Of a stretch of DNA of 6,887 nucleotides, positions 1 through 4,528 are shown in pieces. The notes beneath the pieces are model-generated. The model ran no database searches and was not told the DNA's origin. It worked only from the letters and a program-made list of their open reading frames with translations. The stretch lies in NCBI GenBank assembly GCA_934447715.1, contig CAKSER010000060.1:1-6887 (forward strand), given 5' to 3'. The DNA comes from an uncultured Eubacteriales bacterium (GTDB lineage Bacteria > Bacillota > Clostridia > Oscillospirales > CAG-272). Every line of letters starts with the position of its first letter. Positions within the stretch are counted from its first letter, which is position 1. The translations under genes were made by a program, and so were the position numbers.

Positions 1-1
1 G

Positions 2-76
2 CGGCAGGTTGCCGACGGCCTGATCTCACAGATCCGCGCAACCGACGAACACGTTTCGATTGAGTGGAAAATTTGA
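2..76 (+). CDS. C-terminal end of a gene, possibly a large serine recombinase (partial)
   Basis: Reading from position 2, an open frame enters from the left edge and stops at TGA 74-76, leaving only the last 24 residues of the protein. They run RQVADGLISQIRATDEH followed by VSIEWKI. A short helix-like stretch ending in a beta strand of the form V-x-I-E-W-K-I is what I recall at the very end of many large serine recombinases of Firmicutes mobile elements, where the last strand follows the zinc-ribbon and coiled-coil region. No catalytic residue or zinc ligand lies in the window, so the identity is an inference from a weak tail resemblance. The next 530 bp contain no convincing gene, which would fit the edge of an integrated element, but any gene could end here. 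The other two plus-strand frames carry no comparable pattern. Confidence 0.35.
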   Translation, partial: RQVADGLISQIRATDEHVSIEWKI

Positions 77-88
77 CTTTTACTTATC

Positions 89-130
89 CATCGCACACGA
101 CAAAGGGCTGTGTGCCCTTGTCAAGCGATG
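89..130. repeat. Imperfect 42-bp inverted repeat
   Basis: The outer arms CATCGC (89-94) and GCGATG (125-130) pair perfectly. After a small internal loop (ACAC against AA), the inner arms GACAAAGGGC (99-108) and GCCCTTGTC (114-122) pair with one bulged A around a TGTGT centre. This gives about 15 paired bases. No T-run follows on either strand, so it is not a standard intrinsic terminator. It starts 13 bp after the stop of the possible recombinase tail. It could be a weak terminator, a protein binding dyad or part of an attachment site. The symmetry is seen directly; the role is unknown. Confidence 0.6.
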
Positions 131-462
131 TAACGGTGAGCGCAGTACACGGATTGCAGAAGCGCGGAATAATGGACAAAATTATCGTTTCAGCAAACTT
201 CTTTCCTATCCTCACAAGGATTGGTTTAAGTGAGGGATTTCTGACTACTTTTCTGAAAGATGACATCTCAGAAGTACCCTTATGAAACAGGTTGGAAATC
301 GGCATTTAACTGACCTATGAGCTGTACTTGTGCAAGGGCATGGACACATTATTGCCCCTGATTTTTACGTTGCTCACAGGTAAGCTAATTCCGGATTATC
401 GACCTTAAATCGTACAAAATCCATCCTATCCATCTACCATCAACAAAGGCAACTGCAAAAGC

Positions 463-498
463 AAAGGGGCATGTGCCTTAATGACACATACCCCTTTT
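463..498 (-). terminator. Intrinsic terminator of the lipoprotein transcription unit
   Basis: Read on the minus strand, AAAGGGGTATGTGTC, loop ATTAA and GGCACATGCCCCTTT form a 15-bp stem whose two non-Watson-Crick positions are G-U wobbles. The same two positions are A-C mismatches in plus-strand RNA, so the element is oriented for minus-strand transcripts. A moderately T-rich tail (TTTTGCTTTTGC) follows. It lies about 110 nt past the stop of the lipoprotein gene, with no stronger hairpin between them. Confidence 0.75.
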
Positions 499-499
499 G

Positions 500-577
500 T
501 CAGAAGCCCTTGTCCGGCAACTGCCATAGTATTTGTTTTTCAAAACCTGTTTTATGGACAGCTACCTCGGATGCCAT
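500..577 (-). CDS. Possible 25-residue small protein abutting the terminator
   Basis: This ATG-to-TGA frame encodes 25 residues beginning MASEVAVHKTGFEKQ and ending LPDKGF. It lies 30 nt after the lipoprotein stop on the same strand, and its own stop ends 2 nt before the terminator stem, so it would be the last reading frame of that transcript. The frame is also open back to the lipoprotein stop codon, adding 11 codons, so it equals a read-through extension. There is no clear Shine-Dalgarno: only CATAAAG precedes the ATG. The peptide has no signal sequence or membrane segment and no family I can name. It may be a genuine small protein, the remnant of a longer gene, or chance, since a 36-codon open run is not improbable. 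Confidence 0.25.
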   Translation of the reverse strand: MASEVAVHKTGFEKQILWQLPDKGF

Positions 578-607
578 CTTTATGTGACGATCAAAAGGGG
601 CAAAACA

Positions 608-964
608 TCAGCCGGCATTAAGCTCGCTTTCGATGTAATCCTTTGTCTTTTTGACCCAGCTTGAAACCTCATCGAACCAGGAAATCATCTCGTCGTATTT
701 GTCGTCTTCAAGTTCGGAATCCCCCTGAAGAAGCTCGGTATACTGATTGAGCAGATCGCTCATCTCCTTATAGGTATCAATCAGCTCGCTGTCGATGTAA
801 TCCTTGTTCTCGTTGATAAGGGATGCTACCTCATTGAATTCGAGAGCAACCTTGGTATGCTTGTCGATAGCTTCCTTCTTTTTCTCATTTTCGCCGCAGC
901 TGACAAGGCTGACCACCATGATCAGTGCCAGAACGGCGCAGAGAACGGTTAATGCTTTTTTCAC
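608..964 (-). CDS. Small secreted lipoprotein with a duplicated 19-residue segment, function unknown
   Basis: The product is 118 residues starting at GTG 964. The start is set by AAAGGAG (973-979), 8 nt upstream. A longer reading from ATG 1069 would begin inside the -35 box of the gene's own promoter and is therefore unlikely. Residues 1-22 are a type II signal peptide (KK near the N-terminus, hydrophobic core) with lipobox L20-V-S-C23, so the protein should be diacylglyceryl-anchored on the outer face of the membrane. The mature part is acidic, helical-looking and free of further cysteines. Two segments, residues 43-61 and 97-115, match at 11 of 19 positions with four more conservative changes. 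Their shared pattern is F-[ND]-E-V-[AS]-S, then six variable residues, then D-Y-I-[DE]-S-E-L. I do not recognise the family. It is probably transcribed alone, with its own promoter and terminator, convergent with nothing and downstream of the ABC operon terminator. Confidence 0.8.
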   Translation of the reverse strand: MKKALTVLCAVLALIMVVSLVSCGENEKKKEAIDKHTKVALEFNEVASLINENKDYIDSELIDTYKEMSDLLNQYTELLQGDSELEDDKYDEMISWFDEVSSWVKKTKDYIESELNAG

Positions 965-972
965 GGATTTTT

Positions 973-979
973 CTCCTTT
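973..979 (-). promoter_or_regulatory. Ribosome binding site fixing a GTG start
   Basis: Minus-strand AAAGGAG stands 8 nt before GTG 964. It places translation initiation directly ahead of the lipoprotein signal peptide and excludes the upstream in-frame ATG at 1069. Confidence 0.85.
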
Positions 980-990
980 AAATTTTATTC

Positions 991-1032
991 CGGGCGTGTT
1001 CGGTGCCTTTTTTCGGCATGGTAGGACGCCCG
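991..1032 (-). promoter_or_regulatory. 5'-terminal stem-loop of the lipoprotein mRNA
   Basis: CGGGCGT (991-997) and ACGCCCG (1026-1032) form a perfect 7-bp stem. Inside it, TGCC (1004-1007) and GGCA (1015-1018) form a second short stem, with an A-rich loop in the RNA. The predicted transcription start is near 1034, so the hairpin would occupy the extreme 5' end of the message, about 12 nt upstream of the Shine-Dalgarno. Such positions commonly protect mRNA from 5' decay; that role here is inferred. Confidence 0.55.
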
Positions 1033-1040
1033 ATCGGTTC

Positions 1041-1069
1041 AGTATAGCACGGTATTCTTTACAATTCAA
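1041..1069 (-). promoter_or_regulatory. Sigma-A-type promoter of the lipoprotein gene
   Basis: On the minus strand, TTGAAT (1064-1069) and TATACT (1041-1046) are separated by exactly 17 bp, matching the housekeeping consensus at 4 of 6 and 5 of 6 positions. The start of transcription should be near 1034, giving a leader of about 70 nt before GTG 964. Confidence 0.8.
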
Positions 1070-1078
1070 GAAAAAAAT

Positions 1079-1110
1079 GATTTTTTTCAGATTTTTTTCA
1101 GATTTTTTCT
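1079..1110 (-). repeat. Three phased A-tracts upstream of the -35 box
   Basis: The plus strand carries GATTTTTTTCA twice in tandem (1079-1089 and 1090-1100), then a third, slightly altered unit (1101-1110). Read in promoter orientation these are A-tracts of 7, 7 and 6 bases repeating every 11 bp. A T-tract (A on plus, 1071-1077) sits between them and the -35 box. A-tracts in phase with the helical repeat bend DNA and, directly upstream of -35, can act as UP elements for the RNA polymerase alpha subunit. The repeats are seen; the activating role is inferred. Confidence 0.65.
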
Positions 1111-1181
1111 GTACAAACCGAAAAGCCGCCGATTTCGTTCTGCAAAGACTCTTTACAAGCAGAAATCAATCCCGTAATATC

Positions 1182-1219
1182 AAAAGGCATACCCTTTTAG
1201 CTTAGGGTATGCCTTTTTT
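1182..1219 (-). terminator. Intrinsic terminator of the ABC transporter operon (bidirectional in form)
   Basis: A perfect 14-bp stem pairs AAAAGGCATACCCT (1182-1195) with AGGGTATGCCTTTT (1204-1217) around an 8-nt loop. It begins 33 nt past the stop of the ATPase gene, the last gene of the minus-strand operon. T-runs exist on both sides. The plus-strand tail is the stronger (six Ts), so it would also stop any plus-strand transcript entering from the left. Confidence 0.85.
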
Positions 1220-1252
1220 CTTAATTACAAAAGTACAAAGGATTACGAAAAA

Positions 1253-2056
1253 TCACGAAAGAAGCGCTCTGTCGTTTGCAAATTCCGAGCCGCTGATTTC
1301 CTCGAACTTCTTTAAGAGCATATCAACCGTGAGCTTTTTCTTTTCCTCGCCGCTCACGTCAAAAATAACTCTTCCGGCATGCATCATGATAAGCCTGTTG
1401 CCGTAATCGATGGCATTCTGCATGTTGTGGGTTACCATGAGCGTCGTAAGGTTGTTTTCCTTTACGATCCTGTCGCTCAGCTCTAAAACGGTCGCTGCCG
1501 TTTTCGGGTCGAGAGCCGCCGTGTGCTCGTCAAGAAGCAGAATCTTCGGCTTTACAAGAGTTGCCATCAGAAGTGTGACAGCCTGTCTCTGACCGCCGGA
1601 AAGCAGCCCGACCTTTGTACTTAGTCTGTCCTCAAGTCCAAGCCCGAGCTGGGCAAGCGATTTTTTGTAAAGCTCCCTTTCCTTCTGGGTAATTCCCCAT
1701 TTTAAGGTTCTCTTCTTCGTCCTTCTGTATGCAAGAGCAAGGTTTTCCTCGATCCACATCTGCGGAGCCGTTCCCATCATCGGGTCCTGAAAGACTCTTC
1801 CGATGTATTTTGCTCTCTGAATATCGCTTTTAAAGGTGATATCCTCTCCGTCAAGGACAATATGCCCCTCGTCCGGCATCACCGTACCGGAAATCGCATT
1901 GAGGATAGTCGACTTACCTGCACCGTTGCTTCCTATTATGGTAATGAAGTCTCCGTCCTTTACCTCAAGGGATAACCCGTTTAAAACCTTTTTTTCGTTG
2001 ACCGTCCCCGCGTTGAAGGTCTTTTTGAGGTCGGTTATTTTAAGCATGTTATGCAT
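1253..2056 (-). CDS. ABC transporter ATP-binding protein (COG1101 type, amino-acid-like uptake)
   Basis: This 267-residue nucleotide-binding subunit hydrolyses ATP to power import through the permease encoded just upstream. All motifs are intact: Walker A GSNGAGKST (42-50), Q-loop VFQDP around Q90, signature LSGGQ (152-156), Walker B ILLLDE (172-177), D-loop ALDP (181-184) and the H-loop histidine H210 in MVTH. Length is normal for the family. The start at ATG 2056 is 1 nt after the permease stop, and its GGGGAGG ribosome binding site lies inside the end of the permease gene. The in-frame ATG at 2047 would be too far from that site. This points to translational coupling. Family context (COG2984 binding protein, COG4120 permease, COG1101 ATPase) includes the streptococcal tryptophan importer TrpXYZ, where this subunit would be TrpZ-like. 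The substrate cannot be read from the ATPase. Confidence 0.93.
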   Translation of the reverse strand: MHNMLKITDLKKTFNAGTVNEKKVLNGLSLEVKDGDFITIIGSNGAGKSTILNAISGTVMPDEGHIVLDGEDITFKSDIQRAKYIGRVFQDPMMGTAPQMWIEENLALAYRRTKKRTLKWGITQKERELYKKSLAQLGLGLEDRLSTKVGLLSGGQRQAVTLLMATLVKPKILLLDEHTAALDPKTAATVLELSDRIVKENNLTTLMVTHNMQNAIDYGNRLIMMHAGRVIFDVSGEEKKKLTVDMLLKKFEEISGSEFANDRALLS

Positions 2057-2057
2057 C

Positions 2058-3011
2058 TTACGCCGCCTCCCCTTCTTTGCTCTTTAGTGCCGTCTTTTTT
2101 GCCGCCTTCTTTTTTCTTTGAAATGATATTTTTTCCTTCAGAACCGGAATTGCAAGAGCAATTGCTACAATGACAGCGGTAATCATCTTAAGGTCGGTTG
2201 CCTTGAGCCACGGAAGCGTCAGTGCAAGACAGATTATCGTTCTGTAGATGATCGCTCCGATAATAACCGCACTCAATTTATATGCAAAATTGTGGTCGCG
2301 GTGGATGAATATAACTTCTCCGATTATGACCGACGCAAGACCGATAACGATAGTCCCCTGTCCCATGTTGACAAGCGCAGAGCCGTAGTCAAACTGTGCA
2401 ATGAGGCTTCCGGAAATCGCAATCAGCGCATTCGAGATCATAAGTCCGATAATCTTCATCCTGTCGGTGTTGATTCCCATCGCTCTTGACACATTTGCAT
2501 TGCTTCCGGTAGAGCGGATCGCGCATCCGAGCTCTGTTCCGAAGAACAAATAAAGGGCAATGATAATCAGAACGCAGACAACGAGTCCGACAGAAATTGA
2601 AAGTGTGTTCGAGATCGTGTTTTTCGGAAAAAGCCTTGCAACCAAGGTTTTAACCGAATCTCCGGCTATTGCCACGGTCGCCTTATCGTTCATTATTCTG
2701 AGGTTGACCGAATACAGCGTGATCATGGTCAGTATTCCCGAAAGGATTGCCGGAATTTTAAAAAATGTCTGAAGGATTCCGGTTGCAAGTCCGGCAAGCG
2801 CGCCTGCAAGCATTGCAATGAGCATGGCAATAATCGGATTCATTCCGGTGTTGATAAGCACCACCGTAACTGCCGCACCTAGCGGAAAGGTTCCCTCTAT
2901 CGTCAGATCCGCAATATCGAGAATTCTGTATGTAATGTACACTCCGACCGTCAGAATTGCCCAAAGAAGACCCTGGGCTATTCCGCTTTGAAAGGTTGCA
3001 AAGGTTATCAT
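2058..3011 (-). CDS. ABC transporter permease (COG4120, BPD_transp_2-like)
   Basis: This 317-residue integral membrane protein forms the translocation path, probably as a homodimer. About eight to nine hydrophobic segments can be seen, among them residues 14-30, 43-80, 88-104, 138-157, 186-205, 218-235, 245-267 and 275-291. A loop with G-x-A-I-R-S-T-G-S-N and A-M-G-I (about 162-180) matches the cytoplasmic coupling region of branched-chain-amino-acid/ribose-type permeases, where the ATPase docks. The C-terminal tail, 298-317, is lysine-rich and should be cytoplasmic. The ATG start has GGGAGA 10 nt upstream. The gene is 74 bp after the binding-protein stop and 1 bp before the ATPase start, as expected for one operon. 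The family is clear; the transported solute is inferred only from homology to tryptophan-type importers. Confidence 0.92.
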   Translation of the reverse strand: MITFATFQSGIAQGLLWAILTVGVYITYRILDIADLTIEGTFPLGAAVTVVLINTGMNPIIAMLIAMLAGALAGLATGILQTFFKIPAILSGILTMITLYSVNLRIMNDKATVAIAGDSVKTLVARLFPKNTISNTLSISVGLVVCVLIIIALYLFFGTELGCAIRSTGSNANVSRAMGINTDRMKIIGLMISNALIAISGSLIAQFDYGSALVNMGQGTIVIGLASVIIGEVIFIHRDHNFAYKLSAVIIGAIIYRTIICLALTLPWLKATDLKMITAVIVAIALAIPVLKEKISFQRKKKAAKKTALKSKEGEAA

Positions 3012-3085
3012 CGATTAATAATCTCCCACTGGATATTTCGGCTTTTTACCGTTTGTTATCTTAAAAATTTAAAAGGATTTTAAAA

Positions 3086-4099
3086 TTATTTTGCAGGGAA
3101 TATATCGGCTTTCGAAAGAAGCTCCTCCGGAATTGTAATTCCGAGTTTGGAGGCTGTTTCTGTATTGAAGGCATATTTGCAGTCGGAATCCTCTGTTACA
3201 AAGAATACAGGTGTTTCGCTTACTGCCTTGAGGCTGTCCTCTGCTTCAATGATCTTTACTGCCATCTCTGCGGTTCTCTTTCCGAGAGAATAGTAGTCGA
3301 TACCGAATGTTGCAAGTCCGCCGGAGCCTACCATTCCGCTTTCTCCGACGATTACCGGGATTCCTACATCATTTGCAGCGGCAGAAACCGTCTTCATTCC
3401 GTCTGCAAGCGTGTTGTCTGTCGGGATATAAATTGCATCTGCCTGTCCCTTTAAGGACTCGATTGCGCTTTTTGCCTCATCGATTGCGGAGACTGTCTTC
3501 TGGACGCAGGTCATACCGAGCTTTTCAATCTCTACCTTTGCAAGCTTATACTGAATCTCGGAATTGGACTCGCTTGAGCAGTACAGAACCGCTACGGTCT
3601 TTGCCTCCGGGAAAAGCTGCTTTATAAGATCGATCTGCTTATCAACCGGGTTCATGTCGGAGGTTCCGGAGATGTTGCTTCCCGGCTTTTCTGCATCCGA
3701 AAGAATTCCGCTTGAAACAGGATCGGACACTGCGGTAAAGAGCACCGGAATCGAAGTTGTTTTCTCCTTTATGCAGGAAACGCTCGGAGTTGCGATCGCA
3801 AGAATAAGATTGCTTCCGTCGTTGATGAGCGTATCTGCAATTGTCGGGCAGTTTGTCGGGTCTGCTGCTGCCGAAAGATAGTTGATCTTTATCTTTTCTC
3901 CGTCAACATAGCCCGCCTCGGCAAGGCCGTCCTTAAAGCCCTTGTATGCATTCTGAAGAGCGTCGAACTCTCCGAACTGCATGACACCTATCTTGATTAC
4001 ATTGCCATCCTGCTTGCCCTGGCAGCCTGCAAACGAGCAGACGAGCATGCAAAGAAGCGATACAACGCTGATAACTCTTAATGCTTTTGTGATTTTCAC
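3086..4099 (-). CDS. ABC transporter substrate-binding lipoprotein (COG2984 / ABC_sub_bind, TrpX-like)
   Basis: The 337-residue solute receptor is anchored outside the membrane. Its signal peptide (residues 1-25, KITK then a hydrophobic core) ends in the lipobox F-A-G-C26, followed by a polar linker. The remaining residues, about 35-330, form the two-lobed periplasmic-binding fold typical of PF04392. Landmarks include IKIGVMQFGEFDALQNAYKG near the start of lobe 1, FTAVSDPVSSGIL (121-133), IPTDNTLADG (225-234) and FGIDYYSLGKRTAEMA (265-280), all family-like. The GTG start at 4099 has GGGAGGA (4109-4115) 9 nt upstream. It is the first gene of the operon and follows a long structured leader. The family includes streptococcal TrpX, but amino acid specificity is not provable here. 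The protein contains no tryptophan residue, which is consistent with, but not evidence for, a tryptophan-scavenging role. Confidence 0.92.
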   Translation of the reverse strand: MKITKALRVISVVSLLCMLVCSFAGCQGKQDGNVIKIGVMQFGEFDALQNAYKGFKDGLAEAGYVDGEKIKINYLSAAADPTNCPTIADTLINDGSNLILAIATPSVSCIKEKTTSIPVLFTAVSDPVSSGILSDAEKPGSNISGTSDMNPVDKQIDLIKQLFPEAKTVAVLYCSSESNSEIQYKLAKVEIEKLGMTCVQKTVSAIDEAKSAIESLKGQADAIYIPTDNTLADGMKTVSAAANDVGIPVIVGESGMVGSGGLATFGIDYYSLGKRTAEMAVKIIEAEDSLKAVSETPVFFVTEDSDCKYAFNTETASKLGITIPEELLSKADIFPAK

Positions 4100-4291
4100 T
4101 GTAATGATTCCTCCCGAAAAAACATATTAAATAAAAACACCCCCTCGCGTTGAAAAAAGCTTCAGGCGGTGAATGCTATTATTTCCCTTTTGGTTTATTC
4201 ATGATTATTTATAAATTATTATTTTCTGCCGCACAAGAGCGGCAATACATCTTTTGTATAAAAAAATAATAATCAAAATAATAAAAAATAT
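4100..4291 (-). promoter_or_regulatory. About 190-nt untranslated leader of the ABC operon
   Basis: The leader runs from a predicted start near 4291 to the GTG at 4099. Its 5' part is very AT-rich. It contains a 6-bp GC-rich hairpin (TGCCGC 4227-4232 with GCGGCA 4239-4244, 6-nt loop), then a terminator-like hairpin (4138-4171), then the ribosome binding site. I see no T-box signature, although T-boxes control related streptococcal trp importers, and I do not recognise any known riboswitch class. The GCGG of the first hairpin could pair weakly with CCGC in the second, a possible but short alternative fold. Confidence 0.45.
4138..4171 (-). terminator. Terminator-like hairpin in the ABC operon leader (possible attenuator)
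   Basis: In minus-strand RNA, CACCGCCU (4164-4171) pairs with AGGGGGUG (4138-4145) with one G-G mismatch. An inner UGAA/UUCA stem sits above an asymmetric internal loop. The hairpin is followed at once by UUUUUAUUU. This has the form of an intrinsic terminator, yet it lies 38 nt upstream of the first gene's start and downstream of the operon promoter. That is where a transcription attenuator or riboswitch expression platform would be. The structure is seen; regulation is inferred. Confidence 0.5.
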
Positions 4292-4297
4292 AGAATA

Positions 4298-4325
4298 ATT
4301 ATAAACATATTTTTTATTTTGTCAA
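4298..4325 (-). promoter_or_regulatory. Full-consensus sigma-A promoter of the ABC operon
   Basis: On the minus strand, TTGACA (4320-4325) and TATAAT (4298-4303) are both perfect consensus hexamers with 16 bp between them. The flanks are extremely AT-rich. Transcription should begin near 4291, about 190 nt before the first start codon. A promoter this strong ahead of a long leader suggests control after initiation. Confidence 0.85.
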
Positions 4326-4428
4326 TAGATTTTCCGCAAAATATCGCATTACAGCCCAAAAGAATGCACATTTCGGATCAAACAGCGAGACAAGCGCTGC
4401 AAGTCGGTAAAAAATGTATAAATATCGA
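4326..4428. promoter_or_regulatory. Divergent control region between the ABC and trk promoters
   Basis: These 103 bp separate the two outward-facing -35 boxes and are the only place from which one bound regulator could act on both units. They are less AT-rich than the flanks. The one notable symmetry is CAGCG (4383-4387) and CGCTG (4395-4399) with a 7-bp spacer, a short dyad that could be an operator. No known operator consensus is recognised. Confidence 0.3.
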
Positions 4429-4457
4429 TTGAAAAATATTTAATAGTGTGCTATTAT
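4429..4457 (+). promoter_or_regulatory. Sigma-A-type promoter of the trk operon
   Basis: TTGAAA (4429-4434) and TATTAT (4452-4457) are separated by 17 bp. An overlapping TATACT (4455-4460) has a 20-bp spacing and is less suitable. Transcription should start near 4464, giving a leader of about 65 nt. That is too short for a c-di-AMP riboswitch of the type often found on Gram-positive potassium uptake genes. Confidence 0.75.
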
Positions 4458-4528
4458 ACTTTGTATATCTGAAAAGATTTTTTTATTTAAATTTACTTTA
4501 TCATAAAACAAATAGAGGGTGAACTGTT

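Larger units (their letters stand above)
77..499. other. Stretch without a convincing gene
   Basis: No frame here shows a recognisable domain, and the open frames present lack a good ribosome binding site. The plus-strand frame at 64-285 is short, starts inside the preceding gene and has no known motif. Its minus-strand counterpart at 84-305 is its mirror. After further stops, the same plus frame continues with a short run (YELYLCKG) at about 316-339, so a decayed gene is possible but not shown. The stretch holds an imperfect inverted repeat at 89-130 and a minus-strand terminator at 463-498. Nothing else in it can be supported. Confidence 0.5.

Noticed and set aside
64..305. Overlapping open frames on both strands (plus 64-285, minus 84-305)
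   Set aside because: Neither has a ribosome binding site or a recognisable motif, the plus frame begins inside the upstream gene's end, and the two are near mirrors of one another.
114..514. Direct repeat GCCCTTGTC at 114-122 and 506-514, considered as an attachment-site core
   Set aside because: A 9-base match within 400 bp is close to chance expectation, and the flanking bases differ.
448..524. Direct repeat GGCAACTGC at 448-456 and 516-524 flanking the terminator
   Set aside because: Only 9 bases, with no extension on either side and no insertion-element features between the copies.
965..1069. N-terminal extension of the lipoprotein to ATG 1069 (153 residues)
   Set aside because: It would begin inside the -35 box, has no ribosome binding site, and would bury the signal peptide behind 35 residues; GTG 964 has AAAGGAG in place.
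4100..4291. T-box leader for tryptophan control
   Set aside because: The conserved T-box antiterminator sequence (AGGGUGG-type) is absent in the minus-strand leader.
4466..4483. ATCT-GAAA-AGAT followed by a T-run in the trkA leader, considered as a terminator
   Set aside because: The stem is only 4 bp and AT-rich, too weak to terminate.
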